From assembly GCF_014897315.1 (NCBI RefSeq), contig NZ_JABUYL010000003.1, forward strand, positions 124,001 through 188,000: a stretch of 64,000 nt of DNA. The letters are read 5' to 3'. Every line of letters begins with the position of its first letter. Positions within the stretch are counted from its first letter, which is position 1. A model generated the notes under the pieces. The model was given only the letters and a program-made list of their open reading frames with translations. It did not search any database and was not told the DNA's origin. Shown here piece after piece: positions 1-10,304 of the stretch. Position numbers and translations under genes: made by a program. The stretch comes from Proteus sp. FME41 (GTDB lineage Bacteria; Pseudomonadota; Gammaproteobacteria; Enterobacterales; Enterobacteriaceae).

Positions 1-167
1 AGGGTTGTAAAAAAGCATTGCACATTCAATAGCAAATTTATACTTATGGTAAAGAGTAAACATACTTTAAACAGAGCAGTAGAATCAATGTTATAATTTT
101 AGCAAGATAGTCTAATGACAGTAAGTAACCGCCTTACTCTATTACGCATTTCAAAAGAAGAGGCACA

Positions 168-1085
168 ATGAAAATTACCGTTTTAGGATGTGGTTCAATA
201 GGTAAACTTTGGGTTGCAGCATTAACACTTCAGTCCCATGAAGTACAAGGCTGGCTCAGAGTGCCCCAACCTTTTTTAGATGTGAGTGTCGATAATATTA
301 ATGGTGCACCTTTCTATCAGCGCATCATTGCCAATCAACTTGAATGGCTAAAACAGAGTGAATTACTTATTGTTTGCTTAAAATCTTGGCAAGTTTCAGA
401 TGCCGTTAATGCTCTATTACCCTATCTTTCGGCACAATGCCCTATCTTATTAATTCATAATGGCATGGGTACCGCGGATGAATTAACCGCCACACATCAT
501 ACTATAAGGCCCATTTTACAGGGTATTATTACTCATGGTGCTTACCAACAAGGCCAAGATGTTATTCATACAGCAACAGGAATGACGCATCTAGGGCCAT
601 TAAATAGTGCAGCTCGAGAATACCGCTTTTTAGCAGAAACTCTACATCAAGCATTACCTGATGTGGCTTGGCATAATGATATCCATACCATTAGTTGGCT
701 AAAATTAGCTGTTAATTGTGTTATTAACCCATTAACGGTTTATTACCAATGTCGTAATGGAGATTTGTTGCGATATCCTGAGCATATTCACAAAATCTGT
801 GATGAAGTTTATCAAGTAATGGAACGTGAAGGTGTTGTACCCACTTCAAAAACTCACCTTTATGGCTATATTATTGATACTATAGAACAAACAGCAAATA
901 ATTATTCATCTATGTATCAAGATATAAAATATCAACGCCATACAGAGATTGACTATATTACAGGTTATTTATTACGTCGGGCGTCAGCGCAAGGCCTTGT
1001 CTTACCCGAAAATAACCACCTTTTTCAATTTATCAAACAACAGGAAGGCAATTATGACCATATCAGCGATCATCTGCCTAGCTAA
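168..1085 (+). CDS. panE: 2-dehydropantoate 2-reductase (ketopantoate reductase)
   Basis: Catalyses NADPH-dependent reduction of 2-dehydropantoate to pantoate in pantothenate/CoA synthesis (cytosolic). The 305-residue protein begins [15 protein letters not shown], the glycine-rich Rossmann loop GxGxxG of the ApbA/PanE family. A second family landmark, the [15 protein letters not shown] segment at about residues 176-190, holds the conserved Lys and Asn of the C-terminal domain. Length matches the E. coli enzyme (303 aa). An AAGAGG ribosome-binding site precedes the ATG. The stop codon lies inside yajL (32-nt overlap), so the two are translationally coupled; the same panE-yajL order occurs in E. 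coli. Confidence 0.95.
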   Translation: MKITVLGCGSIGKLWVAALTLQSHEVQGWLRVPQPFLDVSVDNINGAPFYQRIIANQLEWLKQSELLIVCLKSWQVSDAVNALLPYLSAQCPILLIHNGMGTADELTATHHTIRPILQGIITHGAYQQGQDVIHTATGMTHLGPLNSAAREYRFLAETLHQALPDVAWHNDIHTISWLKLAVNCVINPLTVYYQCRNGDLLRYPEHIHKICDEVYQVMEREGVVPTSKTHLYGYIIDTIEQTANNYSSMYQDIKYQRHTEIDYITGYLLRRASAQGLVLPENNHLFQFIKQQEGNYDHISDHLPS

Positions 1086-1671
1086 TGGAAGTGAAGAAAC
1101 CGAAGTTGTGACTACAGTCGATTTATTAGTCAGAGCGGGTATTCATGTTGTACTTGCAAGTGCGGAGGATGACGTTGATGATCTTGTCATTACCTGCTCA
1201 CGAGGCATAAAGCTTGTGGCAGATGCCCCTTTAGTTCGTGTTGTTGATCATCACTATGACGTTATTATTCTACCCGGTGGATTACAAGGTACTGAAACAT
1301 TAAGAGATAGCCCTTTAGTGGTCGAGAAAGTACGTCGCATGCACAGTGAAAATAAACTTGTGGCTGCAATTTGTGCTGCTCCTGCAATCATTCTCGAAAC
1401 TCATAATATTTTCCCAATTGGGAATATGACAGGCTTCCCTGCATTAAAAGAGAAAATATCACCCAAAAAATGGGTCGATTATCGTGTCTATTATGATGAA
1501 AGAGTTAATTTAATTACTAGCCAAGCACCTGCAACATCTATCGATTTTGCACTAAAAATTATCGAGCGCTTAAAAGGCAAAGAAGTCGCTGCCGATGTTG
1601 CCAAACAACTTGTATTACCACCCGGCATTTATAATTACCAAGATGAATTTACAGGCTTTGGGGATAAGTAA
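1054..1671 (+). CDS. yajL: Protein deglycase/chaperone YajL (DJ-1/PfpI family)
   Basis: DJ-1 superfamily protein. The E. coli homologue is described as an oxidative-stress chaperone and deglycase (formerly ThiJ). The frame is open further upstream, but the start at 1054 ([15 protein letters not shown]) is preferred: it has AGGAAGG just upstream and matches the family N-terminus. This gives 205 aa. The nucleophile elbow AAICAAP (about residues 103-109) carries the conserved reactive cysteine, and the acidic partner lies in NGSEE near residue 15. It overlaps the end of panE by 32 nt. A strong intrinsic terminator follows directly. Confidence 0.93.
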   Translation: MTISAIICLANGSEETEVVTTVDLLVRAGIHVVLASAEDDVDDLVITCSRGIKLVADAPLVRVVDHHYDVIILPGGLQGTETLRDSPLVVEKVRRMHSENKLVAAICAAPAIILETHNIFPIGNMTGFPALKEKISPKKWVDYRVYYDERVNLITSQAPATSIDFALKIIERLKGKEVAADVAKQLVLPPGIYNYQDEFTGFGDK

Positions 1672-1681
1672 GTAGATAGTT

Positions 1682-1724
1682 AGAACCGCAAATATATAAT
1701 ATTATTAAAGCGGTTCTATTTTTA
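1682..1724 (+). terminator. Intrinsic terminator after panE-yajL
   Basis: The inverted repeat AGAACCGC (1682-1689) / GCGGTTCT (1710-1717) is followed by ATTTTTATTT, ten bases after the yajL stop codon. Confidence 0.8.
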
Positions 1725-1837
1725 TTTCAGATATTCTTTATATTTAGACTATTTTAGTCTGCTAATATTATTAAAAACAAACTTAGTTACTCAATGTAAT
1801 ATACATTTCTTCGTATTAGATAATAATTTCTAGCTTA

Positions 1838-1974
1838 AGAGCCAACATACGCCCTTGGCTCTATAAATATGAAGCATTTTGTAAAAAATGTGGGCTCGCG
1901 CAAGCACCATGATGATGGTCAAGCAATAAGAGAAAAGTAATCATCTGGAGAATGGCAGCGACATTCCCCAACAT
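1838..1974 (-). other. Structured, GC-richer intergenic island with a possible 37-aa ORF
   Basis: Within the 368-base gap between yajL and thiI this stretch is visibly richer in G and C than its flanks. On the minus strand an ATG at 1974 opens 37 codons (begins MLGNVAAILQ, contains a hydrophobic TFLLLL run and a HHH triplet) ending with TAG at 1861. The stop abuts a perfect 8-bp stem, AGAGCCAA (1838-1845) / TTGGCTCT (1855-1862). No Shine-Dalgarno sequence precedes the ATG, so translation is doubtful. The + strand also holds a 23-codon ORF (1869-1940). It could be a small RNA, a leader peptide or a remnant. I do not recognise it. Confidence 0.3.
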
Positions 1975-1990
1975 AAAAGTTGTATAATTA

Positions 1991-2016
1991 AAAAAGCCAC
2001 TCTATAGTGGCTTTTT
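1991..2016. terminator. Bidirectional intrinsic terminator after thiI
   Basis: AAAAAGCCACT / AGTGGCTTTTT with a 4-base loop gives a U-run on both strands. It lies 24 bases beyond the thiI stop codon on the minus strand. Confidence 0.85.
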
Positions 2017-2039
2017 ATCAACAACATAAACGTTATATA

Positions 2040-3491
2040 TTATTTTTTACGATAGACTTTAACGTTCTCAAAACCTTGCTCACGTAAATAAAGCGCCTGT
2101 AAACGGCTCATCATTCCACGATCGCAATAGAGCAAATAGGTTTTTGCGTTATCTAAATCACCAAATTGTGTACTTAATTTATAGAAAGGTAACTCTTTGA
2201 CATCTACACCGTCTAATTTTAAAGGCTTGCTTTCTTGTTCTTCTGGTGAGCGAATATCAAGAATAACGTCGTTAGCACCAAACTCAGAGACCATTTCAAC
2301 TTCAGTGACTTGTTGTACCGTTTCTTCTGCGATACGACGAATATCCATATTCTTGGCGTTTTCAACAACATTATCCAGAATAGCAAAATCAAATTTCTCT
2401 TCTTCTGCTTCTATTTTCGCTTTTACTGCTTTCACCGTTGGACTTTTTGAAATTACGCCACAAAATTCAGGCATAGTACGAGCAAAATCTTCTGTACCAA
2501 TTTGACGAGCAATATTGATAATGTTCTCTTTATCATGCGTGATAAGAGGGCGCAAAATTAACGTATCAGTCGCATTATCAATTAAACGTAAGTTAGTTAA
2601 GGTTTGGCTAGAAACTTGGCCTAATGCTTCACCCGTAACAATGGCTTGAACGCCATAACGTTCTGCCACTCTTGATGCCGCACGCACCATCATACGTTTT
2701 AGCACAACGCCCATTTGGCCATCATCGACTTTTTCTAAAATTTCTGCGACAACGGGTTCAAAATCAACTGCAACAAAATGTACTTTATGAGAGCGACCAA
2801 AGCGGTTCCATAAATAATGCGCGACTTGTTTAACACCAATTTCGTGTGCTGAGCCACCTAAATTAAAGAAACAATAGTGAACACGGCTACCACGACGCAT
2901 AAGCATATAGCTTGATACACCTGAGTCATATCCACCAGAAATCAGTGATAATACATCTTCTTGCGTACCAATTGGGAAGCCACCAATACCTTCATAACGC
3001 GCATTCACTAAAATAAGTTTGTCATCTTCAATTTCTAAATTAATCGTGACATCTGGACGCGTTAATTTCACTTTTGCACTTTCAACATGTTGGTTAAAAC
3101 CACCCCCCACATAACGTTCGACTTCATTAGAAGTAAAACTATGTTTACCACGGCGTTTGGCACGAACACAGAATGTTTTGTTTTCAACTAAATGCTTAAA
3201 TGCCGCAAAAGTTTGCTCAAAAATATTATGCAAATCAGTATATGGATGTTCTTCAACTTGTAAAAAATGGTGAATACCAGGGATACGGGTTAGCGCATCA
3301 CACACTGCTTCACTTTTACTTTCATCTTTGCTAACAACCACAATGTTATCCCAATTACGGACAACCGTGATTTCATCACCTAATGTCTTTAGTACATTTC
3401 GGATATTGCTAGTAAGAATTTTGATAAAACGTATACGAACAGACTGACTTTTGATCGTAATTTCGGGGAATAATTTAATAATAAACTTCAT
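2040..3491 (-). CDS. thiI: tRNA uracil 4-sulfurtransferase / thiamine sulfur carrier ThiI
   Basis: Forms 4-thiouridine at tRNA position 8 and supplies sulfur for the thiazole of thiamine. The 483-aa protein has an N-terminal ferredoxin-like/THUMP region (about 1-165), a PP-loop ATP pyrophosphatase motif SGGYDSG (about 184-190) and a C-terminal rhodanese domain (about 400-483) with the persulfide cysteine in [11 protein letters not shown]. The frame also has a TTG two codons upstream (3497), but the ATG at 3491 gives [16 protein letters not shown] as in E. coli. It is divergent from xseB and convergent with yajL. Confidence 0.96.
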   Translation of the reverse strand: MKFIIKLFPEITIKSQSVRIRFIKILTSNIRNVLKTLGDEITVVRNWDNIVVVSKDESKSEAVCDALTRIPGIHHFLQVEEHPYTDLHNIFEQTFAAFKHLVENKTFCVRAKRRGKHSFTSNEVERYVGGGFNQHVESAKVKLTRPDVTINLEIEDDKLILVNARYEGIGGFPIGTQEDVLSLISGGYDSGVSSYMLMRRGSRVHYCFFNLGGSAHEIGVKQVAHYLWNRFGRSHKVHFVAVDFEPVVAEILEKVDDGQMGVVLKRMMVRAASRVAERYGVQAIVTGEALGQVSSQTLTNLRLIDNATDTLILRPLITHDKENIINIARQIGTEDFARTMPEFCGVISKSPTVKAVKAKIEAEEEKFDFAILDNVVENAKNMDIRRIAEETVQQVTEVEMVSEFGANDVILDIRSPEEQESKPLKLDGVDVKELPFYKLSTQFGDLDNAKTYLLYCDRGMMSRLQALYLREQGFENVKVYRKK

Positions 3492-3692
3492 AGTCAATGG
3501 TCATAGGTTATTGAGTAGAGAAATAAACTACAGTGTTGTTAATTGACTGGAGTTTATAAAAGTCACAAAGTATATCACCAATATTTAGGGCTCACCCGCA
3601 AAAATCATCGACTGAATAAGAAATTTTCTTCTTAGTTGTAGTAAGATGATCGCTATTATTCAGCACTCACTTGCTTTATTATCAAAAATATT

Positions 3693-3956
3693 ATGGCTAA
3701 GAAAACAACACCAATTAACGAAGACATCGCACAAGCACCAAGTTTCGAAGCATCTATGCAAGAACTTGAGCAAATTGTAAACCGCTTAGAATCCGGTGAA
3801 CTCCCTTTAGAAGAAGCGCTTAATGAGTTTGAACATGGCGTTCGCCTAGCTCGTGTTGGGCAAAAAACGTTACAAGACGCTGAGCAGCGTGTTCGTATTC
3901 TTCTTAAAGAAGATGACAATGCAACTCCTGATAATTTTATCCAAGAGGCAGAATAA
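3693..3956 (+). CDS. xseB: Exodeoxyribonuclease VII small subunit
   Basis: Small subunit of exonuclease VII, which degrades single-stranded DNA to oligonucleotides. The 87-aa, mostly helical protein has the family core [30 protein letters not shown], split by the conserved LPLEEAL turn. It is the first gene of xseB-ispA-dxs, an order conserved in enterobacteria. Its stop TAA is immediately followed by the TTG start of ispA, so the pair is probably translationally coupled. An overlapping minus-strand frame (3656-3919) is a shadow. Confidence 0.95.
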   Translation: MAKKTTPINEDIAQAPSFEASMQELEQIVNRLESGELPLEEALNEFEHGVRLARVGQKTLQDAEQRVRILLKEDDNATPDNFIQEAE

Positions 3957-4880
3957 TTGAGTAACGCAACTTCAAGTACGGATGCGTTCCGTCATAAATT
4001 AGATTCCGCCCACCAGCGTGTTGATAATGCATTAAATCAAGCTTTGCTCGCCTTACCTTTTGCTGATATGCCTCTAGGAAAAGCCATGCATTATGGCGCT
4101 CTTTTAGGAGGGAAACGTTTACGCCCTTTCCTCGTTTATGCTGTAGGTGAAATGTTTAAAGTCCCTGCACTTAACCTAGATCCCCCTGCGGCGGCTGTAG
4201 AATGTATTCACGCTTATTCCCTTATTCATGACGATTTACCTGCAATGGATAATGACGATTTACGTCGAGGAAAACCAACTTGTCATATTGAATTTGGTGA
4301 AGCTAACGCTATTTTAGCGGGTGATGCATTGCAAACGCTGGCTTTTGAGATCTTAGCAAAAGATCCAATGCCCGATGTCGCAATAGCTGACCGTGTCGCA
4401 ATGATTGCTGAATTAGCTACAGCGAGTGGCCTTGCAGGTATGTGTGGCGGTCAAGCACTGGATCTTGAAGCTGAAGACAAATCTATTGATTTAGCCTCTC
4501 TTGAAAAAATTCATTTACATAAAACTGGTGCACTTATTCGTGCAGCCGTCCGCCTTGGTGCATTAAGTGCTGGGCAAAAAGGTCATGAGGTTTTGCCTGC
4601 ATTAGACAAATATGCCCATTCCATTGGCCTTGCATTTCAAGTACAAGATGACATTTTAGATGTGATTGGCAGTACTGAAGAAACGGGCAAACGACAAGGT
4701 AGCGATCAAGTGTCAGGAAAAAGCACTTATCCCGCCCTTCTTGGTTTAGAAAAAGCTCAAAAGAAAGCACAGGAATTGTATAACGAAGCACTGGATGCCT
4801 TAGCGTTTCTTGAGCAATACGAGTACGATACGACTACGCTTAAACAATTAGCGAGTTTTATCGTCGAACGGAAAAACTAA
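3957..4880 (+). CDS. ispA: (2E,6E)-farnesyl diphosphate synthase
   Basis: Condenses isopentenyl diphosphate with DMAPP/GPP to farnesyl diphosphate, precursor of undecaprenyl phosphate and quinones. Both aspartate-rich motifs of trans-prenyltransferases are visible: DDLPAMDNDD (about residues 93-102) and DDILD (about 232-236). The GGKRLRP motif (about 51-57) is also present. The 307-aa reading uses a TTG start directly after the xseB stop, with AAGAGG about 10 bases upstream; no ATG gives a better family fit. It lies between xseB and dxs, and its product uses isoprenoid units made from the DXS pathway. Confidence 0.95.
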   Translation: MSNATSSTDAFRHKLDSAHQRVDNALNQALLALPFADMPLGKAMHYGALLGGKRLRPFLVYAVGEMFKVPALNLDPPAAAVECIHAYSLIHDDLPAMDNDDLRRGKPTCHIEFGEANAILAGDALQTLAFEILAKDPMPDVAIADRVAMIAELATASGLAGMCGGQALDLEAEDKSIDLASLEKIHLHKTGALIRAAVRLGALSAGQKGHEVLPALDKYAHSIGLAFQVQDDILDVIGSTEETGKRQGSDQVSGKSTYPALLGLEKAQKKAQELYNEALDALAFLEQYEYDTTTLKQLASFIVERKN

Positions 4881-4947
4881 TAAAAAATAAAGAGAGCAGC
4901 TTACCTGTTCTTTCCCCTATTACAAGTGATTAATTAATAGGCATCAC

Positions 4948-6813
4948 ATGAGCATTGATATCGAAAAATATCCCACATTGGCGTTGGTTGAAACACCCGA
5001 AGATTTGCGCCTATTACCAAAAGAGAGTTTACCTAAACTCTGTGATGAGCTAAGGCTATTTCTTCTTAACAGTGTCAGCCGCTCGAGTGGTCACTTCGCC
5101 TCAGGTTTAGGTGCTATTGAGTTAACGGTTGCTCTTCATTACGTCTATAAAACTCCTTTTGATAACCTCATTTGGGATGTTGGTCATCAGGCATACCCAC
5201 ATAAGATTTTAACAGGTCGCCGTGATCGCATTGATACTATCCGTCAAAAAAATGGGTTACACCCCTTCCCTTGGCGTGATGAGAGTGAATACGACAAGCT
5301 TTGTGTTGGTCACTCTTCAACCTCTATCAGCGCAGGTCTTGGTATGGCGGTTGCTGCCGAACAAGAAAAGCTGAACAGAAAAACCGTTTGTGTGATTGGT
5401 GATGGTGCAATTACCGCAGGTATGGCTTTTGAAGCCATGAACCATGCAGGAGATATTGAACCAGATATGCTTGTCGTACTTAATGATAACGAGATGTCGA
5501 TTTCAGAAAACGTTGGAGCATTGAATAATCACCTTGCTCAATTGTTATCAGGTAAACTGTATACCACCTTACGTGAAGGTGGAAAAAAAGTCTTTTCTGG
5601 TATTCCCCCAATTAAAGAATTACTAAAAAAGACTGAAGAACACATTAAAGGCATGGTCGTTCCTGGCACCATGTTTGAAGAATTAGGTTTTAACTACATT
5701 GGCCCAGTTGATGGTCATGATGTTATCGCGCTAGTGCAAACACTCGCCAATATGCGCGATTTAAAAGGCCCTCAACTTCTGCACATTATGACCAAAAAAG
5801 GTCGTGGTTATGCGCCTGCAGAACGAGATCCAATTAGCTGGCATGCCGTCCCTAAATTTGATCCGCAAGCCGGTACATTACCTAAAAGCCCTAATGCACG
5901 GCCTACATTCTCCAAAATCTTTGGTGACTGGTTATGTGAAGAAGCCGCAACCGATCCCAAACTGATGGCAATTACCCCAGCAATGCGCGAAGGCTCGGGT
6001 ATGGTACGTTTCTCAAAAGAATATCCTGCACAATATTTTGATGTCGCGATTGCAGAACAACACGCTGTGACCTTTGCGGCAGGTTTGGCCATTGGCGGTT
6101 ATAAGCCGATTGTTGCTATCTACTCAACGTTCTTACAACGTGCTTACGACCAAGTGATCCACGATATTGCCATTCAAAAACTGCCTGTTTTGTTTGCTAT
6201 TGATCGTGGGGGTGTTGTGGGAGCCGATGGCCAAACACACCAAGGTGCATTTGATCTTTCATTCTTACGCTGTATTCCTAATATGGTCATTATGGCACCA
6301 AGTGATGAAAATGAATGTCGCCAAATGCTTCATACCGGTTATCACTATCAAGATGGTCCTGTTGCTGTACGCTATCCAAGAGGCTCTAGTGTTGGTGCTC
6401 AATTGCAACCACTTAGTCCGCTGCCTATGGGGAAAGGGATTATTCGTCGCCAAGGTAAAGGCATCGCTATTTTAAACTTTGGTACATTGCTACCAGAAGC
6501 GTTAGAAGTGGCTGAAAAGCTGGATGCAACCGTTGCGGATATGCGATTTATCAAACCTTTGGATAAATCACTTATTCTTTCTCTGGCGGAACAGCATGAT
6601 ATGTTAGTGACGCTAGAAGAAAATGCCATTATGGGCGGTGCTGGCAGTGGCGTAAACGAGTTATTAATGCAAGCGCGTTGCTTAGTCTCTGTCTTAAACT
6701 TAGGTATTCCTGATCAATTTGTGCCACAAGGTGGACAAGAGGAGATCAGAGCTGACTTAGGGTTAGACGCAGAAGGTATTGAAGAATCGATTAAAGCTTA
6801 CCAAGCTAACTAA
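4948..6813 (+). CDS. dxs: 1-deoxy-D-xylulose-5-phosphate synthase
   Basis: First enzyme of the MEP isoprenoid pathway: thiamine-diphosphate-dependent condensation of pyruvate and glyceraldehyde-3-phosphate, also feeding thiamine and pyridoxal synthesis. At 621 aa it matches the E. coli length (620). Visible features are the ThDP-binding [15 protein letters not shown] (about 151-165) with downstream NDN, the VGHQAYPHK loop (about 77-85), and the transketolase-type catalytic [16 protein letters not shown] (about 365-380). It follows ispA by 67 bases and ends at a hairpin. Confidence 0.97.
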   Translation: MSIDIEKYPTLALVETPEDLRLLPKESLPKLCDELRLFLLNSVSRSSGHFASGLGAIELTVALHYVYKTPFDNLIWDVGHQAYPHKILTGRRDRIDTIRQKNGLHPFPWRDESEYDKLCVGHSSTSISAGLGMAVAAEQEKLNRKTVCVIGDGAITAGMAFEAMNHAGDIEPDMLVVLNDNEMSISENVGALNNHLAQLLSGKLYTTLREGGKKVFSGIPPIKELLKKTEEHIKGMVVPGTMFEELGFNYIGPVDGHDVIALVQTLANMRDLKGPQLLHIMTKKGRGYAPAERDPISWHAVPKFDPQAGTLPKSPNARPTFSKIFGDWLCEEAATDPKLMAITPAMREGSGMVRFSKEYPAQYFDVAIAEQHAVTFAAGLAIGGYKPIVAIYSTFLQRAYDQVIHDIAIQKLPVLFAIDRGGVVGADGQTHQGAFDLSFLRCIPNMVIMAPSDENECRQMLHTGYHYQDGPVAVRYPRGSSVGAQLQPLSPLPMGKGIIRRQGKGIAILNFGTLLPEALEVAEKLDATVADMRFIKPLDKSLILSLAEQHDMLVTLEENAIMGGAGSGVNELLMQARCLVSVLNLGIPDQFVPQGGQEEIRADLGLDAEGIEESIKAYQAN

Positions 6814-6818
6814 CTTTA

Positions 6819-6841
6819 AATGCCCGTTTTAAACGGGCATT
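6819..6841. terminator. Hairpin terminator after dxs
   Basis: AATGCCCGTTT / AAACGGGCATT forms a near-perfect 11-bp stem just after the dxs stop. Only a weak T-tract follows on the + strand. It also sits beyond the 3' end of the minus-strand gene at 6855. Confidence 0.6.
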
Positions 6842-6854
6842 CTTCCTATAATCA

Positions 6855-7064
6855 TCACTTACCAAAACGACTATTAAACCTTTGATTGCTAATTCTTTTA
6901 TTCATTTTTGAGTTACAGTGAGGACATAAATGTTGTTTCTTACCTTCAATTGTCCATGTGTAATATTTCCTTTTGAAACTAAGATGACAAACGTCACAAC
7001 GGCGAGGTTTAAAAATAGCAGAAACAATAGCCAAAAAAATAATGACACCAATGATCCATTCTAT
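6855..7064 (-). CDS. Small membrane-anchored zinc-ribbon protein, start codon uncertain
   Basis: Minus-strand frame of about 69 codons. It has a hydrophobic N-terminal stretch (EWIIGVIIFLAIVSAIF), then CDVC and, about 25 residues later, CPHC, the four-cysteine pattern of a zinc ribbon. The tail is basic. No ATG or GTG opens this frame. AGGTGG lies five bases before an ATA codon at 7064, the best-placed start. The first conventional start is TTG at 7034, which would remove most of the hydrophobic segment. An ATG near 7057 is in another frame, so a start-codon mutation or a small frameshift is possible. I do not recognise the family. Confidence 0.5.
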   Translation of the reverse strand: MEWIIGVIIFLAIVSAIFKPRRCDVCHLSFKRKYYTWTIEGKKQHLCPHCNSKMNKRISNQRFNSRFGK

Positions 7065-7257
7065 ATAGCCACCTAACGTAAGAAAAACTTAACAAATAAA
7101 GTAAACCTCACTCTATTATTACTCAAATTATTCTCTGCAATATGCCGACCCTACTCATATTTTATGAAAATCACTGCAAATAATAACTTCTCTTATTGAA
7201 TCCATTCAGCGTTAATTTATTCAATCAGTTAGATTTATTTTTCTTTTTACTCGCCAA

Positions 7258-7269
7258 CGAAACGTTTCG
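7258..7269. promoter_or_regulatory. Upstream RbsR-like operator half (CGAAACGTTTCG)
   Basis: A 12-bp palindrome identical to the core of the operator at 7332-7349, with its centre about 77 bases upstream. LacI-family repressors often use paired sites, so a second RbsR site and DNA looping are plausible, though inferred. Confidence 0.5.
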
Positions 7270-7298
7270 ATCATGCTCACAATATGAATAAATCAAAC

Positions 7299-7326
7299 TT
7301 GTTTTCCCTCTTTTCTTTCCTACTAT
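7299..7326 (+). promoter_or_regulatory. Probable rbs operon promoter
   Basis: A -35-like TTGTTT (7299-7304) and a -10-like TACTAT (7321-7326) are 16 bases apart. The expected start site falls in the RbsR operator, consistent with repression by occlusion. Confidence 0.5.
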
Positions 7327-7331
7327 ATAAA

Positions 7332-7349
7332 CAGCGAAACGTTTCGCTG
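7332..7349. promoter_or_regulatory. RbsR operator
   Basis: The perfect 18-bp palindrome CAGCGAAACGTTTCGCTG matches the known E. coli RbsR operator as I recall it. It ends 10 bases before the rbsD start, between promoter and ribosome-binding site (GAGGAG). Confidence 0.85.
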
Positions 7350-7359
7350 AGGAGAAAAT

Positions 7360-7779
7360 ATGAAAAAAGGTGTATTACTAAACAGTCCTATTTCGAGCGT
7401 AATTTCACGTTTAGGACACACTGACAAAATCACTATTGCAGATGCCGGATTACCGATTCCCTCCTCTGTTGAACGTATCGACCTCGCTCTTACACAGGGA
7501 ATACCTGACTTTATGTCCGTGTTGCAAACAATCACTCATGAGATGCAAGTTGAAGCTGTGATGCTGGCAGAAGAAATAAAAACCATCAATCCCTCACTGT
7601 TTAATGAAATCATCTCTTATCTCTACTTATTAGAACAAGAGCAGAAGAAACCTATTCAAATCATGTATGTTTCTCATGACGAATTTAAAAAGCAACTTCC
7701 TGAAAATAAAGCCGTTATTAGAACAGGCGAGTGCACTCCGTATGCCAATATTGTGTTGTTTTCTGGTGTGACTTTCTGA
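7360..7779 (+). CDS. rbsD: D-ribose pyranase
   Basis: Interconverts beta-pyranose and beta-furanose ribose so that RbsK can phosphorylate the sugar. The 139-aa length equals E. coli RbsD. The RbsD/FucU landmarks [16 protein letters not shown] (about 20-35) with the catalytic histidine, and the C-terminal [18 protein letters not shown], are present. First gene of the ribose operon, directly behind the RbsR operator with a strong GAGGAG site. Confidence 0.96.
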   Translation: MKKGVLLNSPISSVISRLGHTDKITIADAGLPIPSSVERIDLALTQGIPDFMSVLQTITHEMQVEAVMLAEEIKTINPSLFNEIISYLYLLEQEQKKPIQIMYVSHDEFKKQLPENKAVIRTGECTPYANIVLFSGVTF

Positions 7780-7786
7780 GGACAAT

Positions 7787-9295
7787 ATGAAACCTTTACT
7801 CGAACTTAAAGATATTGATAAGTCATTCCCCGGTGTAAAAGCACTATCAGGCGCTACTCTGCGAATTTATCCTGGTCGAGTGATGGCCTTAGTCGGTGAA
7901 AATGGTGCTGGCAAATCAACACTGATGAAAGTACTCACTGGGATCTATAAAAAAGATGCCGGCGAAGTCATTTATCAAGGCGAAAGTTGTAGCTTTAACG
8001 GCCCGAAATCGTCTCAAGAAGCAGGAATAGGCATTATTCACCAAGAACTTAACCTTATTCCTGAATTAACTATTGCAGAAAATATCTTCTTAGGCCGTGA
8101 ATTTACGCGTGCTTTTGGGGCTATCGATTGGAAGAAAATGTATGCTGAGGCTGATAAATTATTAGCTCGATTAAACCTCGCGTATAGCAGTCACCGTTTA
8201 GTATCTGAATTATCGATTGGTGATCAGCAAATGGTGGAAATCGCCAAAGTGCTCAGTTTTGGTTCTAAAGTCATTATTATGGACGAACCAACAGATGCAT
8301 TAACCGATACAGAAACTGAATCTCTGTTTAGTGTTATTCGTGAACTAAGAGATCAAGGTTGTGGCATTGTTTATATTTCACATCGACTCAAAGAAATTTT
8401 TGAGATTTGCGATGATGTCACGGTGCTTCGCGATGGTCAGTTTATTGGTGAAAAAATCGTATCTTCACTGCAAGAAGATACGCTAATTGAAATGATGGTG
8501 GGTCGTAAATTAGAAGACCAATATCCCCGCATTAATATCCCTCAAGGTAAAACCAAGCTCAATGTTATTAACCTCAGTGGTGAAGATGTTCACGATGTCA
8601 GTTTTTCATTACATGAAAATGAAATTCTTGGAATTTCAGGCCTAATGGGTGCAGGCCGTACTGAATTAATGAAAATTATCTACGGCGCATTACCTAAAAC
8701 AAATGGCACCGTAGAATTAGAGGGTAAACCTTGTCAAATTAAAAAACCGGCTGAAGGGTTAGAACAAGGAATTGTTTATATCTCTGAAGACAGAAAACGT
8801 GATGGCTTGGTACTAGGTATGTCTGTAAAAGAAAATATGTCGCTGACTGCCCTACGCTATTTTAGTCGAGGCATGGGAGTGCTCAATCATAAAGAAGAGC
8901 AACTGACTGTTGGTGATTTTATTAAATTATTTAATATAAAAACCCCATCAATGGATCAAACTATTGGTTTTTTATCTGGGGGAAACCAGCAAAAAGTCGC
9001 TATCGCAAGAGGCCTTATGACTCGCCCTAAAGTACTCATTCTTGATGAACCCACTCGTGGCGTAGACGTTGGTGCGAAAAAAGAAATTTATCAGCTAATT
9101 AATAAATTTAAACAAGAAGGATTAAGCATCATCTTAATTTCTTCTGAAATGCCTGAGGTAATGGGAATGAGTGACCGTATTTTGGTGATGCATGAAGGCC
9201 GTATCAGTGGTGAGTTTTCAGCTCACAATGTCACACAAGAAATGCTAATGGCTGCGGCTGTTGGTAAACAATATGACGCTAAAGTAGGAGTTTGA
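7787..9295 (+). CDS. rbsA: Ribose ABC transporter, ATP-binding protein
   Basis: Energises ribose uptake with RbsC and RbsB at the inner membrane. The 502-aa protein is a tandem duplication of ABC domains. The N-terminal half has Walker [10 protein letters not shown] (about 38-46), signature LSIGDQQ and Walker [10 protein letters not shown]. The C-terminal half has a degenerate Walker A (GLMGAGRTE), signature LSGGNQQK and Walker [11 protein letters not shown]. This is the usual pattern for carbohydrate importers of the RbsA/MglA group. Preceded by GAGGAC, 7 bases after rbsD, and separated from rbsC by a single base. Confidence 0.96.
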   Translation: MKPLLELKDIDKSFPGVKALSGATLRIYPGRVMALVGENGAGKSTLMKVLTGIYKKDAGEVIYQGESCSFNGPKSSQEAGIGIIHQELNLIPELTIAENIFLGREFTRAFGAIDWKKMYAEADKLLARLNLAYSSHRLVSELSIGDQQMVEIAKVLSFGSKVIIMDEPTDALTDTETESLFSVIRELRDQGCGIVYISHRLKEIFEICDDVTVLRDGQFIGEKIVSSLQEDTLIEMMVGRKLEDQYPRINIPQGKTKLNVINLSGEDVHDVSFSLHENEILGISGLMGAGRTELMKIIYGALPKTNGTVELEGKPCQIKKPAEGLEQGIVYISEDRKRDGLVLGMSVKENMSLTALRYFSRGMGVLNHKEEQLTVGDFIKLFNIKTPSMDQTIGFLSGGNQQKVAIARGLMTRPKVLILDEPTRGVDVGAKKEIYQLINKFKQEGLSIILISSEMPEVMGMSDRILVMHEGRISGEFSAHNVTQEMLMAAAVGKQYDAKVGV

Positions 9296-9296
9296 T

Positions 9297-10262
9297 ATGA
9301 GCACGAATTCAATCCCAGCGTCAAAACGTTGGTTCTCAAAAGCGTGGTTATTAGAGCAAAAATCACTGATTGCTTTGCTTCTTTTGATTGTTGTTGTGTC
9401 TATGCTTAGCCCTAATTTTTTCACCTTAAACAATATTTTCAATATTCTACAACAGACCTCCGTTAACGCCATTATGGCCGTTGGCATGACACTGGTTATT
9501 TTAACCTCAGGCATCGATTTATCTGTAGGCTCATTACTTGCATTAACAGGTGCTGTCGCAGCATCCATGGTAGGCGCAGATGTCAATGCTTTTGTTGCTG
9601 TTGTCGGTGCATTAGCTCTGGGTGCTGCCATTGGTGGTGTAACAGGTATTATTGTTGCGAAAGGTAAGGTTCAAGCCTTTATTGCTACCTTAGTCATGAT
9701 GTTGTTACTGCGTGGTGTAACCCGTGTTTATACTGATGGTAGCCCAATGAGTACAGGTTTTAGCGATAACGCCGATCTATTTAGCTGGTTCGGTATTGGT
9801 CGTCCTTTTGGTATTCCAACCCCAATTTGGCTAATGATGATCGTCTTTTTAGCTGCGTGGTACTTATTACACCATACCCGTTTAGGTCGTTATATCTACG
9901 CCTTAGGGGGCAATGAATCCGCAACACGTTTATCGGGTATTAGTGTCGATAAAATCAAAATCATTGTTTATGCACTGTGTGGTTTATTAGCCGCTCTTGC
10001 TAGCGTCATTGAAGTCGCTCGCCTTTCTTCAGCACAGCCTATGGCGGGTAATGGTTATGAGTTGGATGCCATTGCTGCGGTTGTTCTAGGTGGTACCAGT
10101 CTGGCGGGTGGTAAAGGTCGTATTATTGGTACGTTAATCGGCGCGCTTATTTTAGGTTTTTTAAACAATGCACTGAATTTATTAGGAATATCATCAAACT
10201 ATCAAATGATAGTAAAAGCGGTGGTCATCCTACTTGCTGTGTTAGTAGATAACAAAAAATAA
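9297..10262 (+). CDS. rbsC: Ribose ABC transporter, permease
   Basis: Inner-membrane channel subunit of the ribose importer. The 321-aa protein is strongly hydrophobic, with multiple membrane segments and the family signature GMTLVILTSGIDLSVGS (about 61-77). The AIAAVVLGGTSLAGGKG stretch near residue 258 is also typical of the BPD-type sugar permeases. Length equals E. coli RbsC (321). It starts one base after the rbsA stop, with TAGGAG within the end of rbsA. Confidence 0.96.
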   Translation: MSTNSIPASKRWFSKAWLLEQKSLIALLLLIVVVSMLSPNFFTLNNIFNILQQTSVNAIMAVGMTLVILTSGIDLSVGSLLALTGAVAASMVGADVNAFVAVVGALALGAAIGGVTGIIVAKGKVQAFIATLVMMLLLRGVTRVYTDGSPMSTGFSDNADLFSWFGIGRPFGIPTPIWLMMIVFLAAWYLLHHTRLGRYIYALGGNESATRLSGISVDKIKIIVYALCGLLAALASVIEVARLSSAQPMAGNGYELDAIAAVVLGGTSLAGGKGRIIGTLIGALILGFLNNALNLLGISSNYQMIVKAVVILLAVLVDNKK

Positions 10263-10304
10263 CTCCCTATTCTCTTAATCCGAACCCCGACAGGAACTTA
10301 TATT

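Noticed and set aside
949-1053. N-terminal extension of yajL
   Set aside because: Lies wholly inside panE; the ATG at 1054 has a strong ribosome-binding site and fits the family.
9245-9631. 128-codon minus-strand frame over rbsA/rbsC
   Set aside because: Shadow across the junction of two strongly supported genes.
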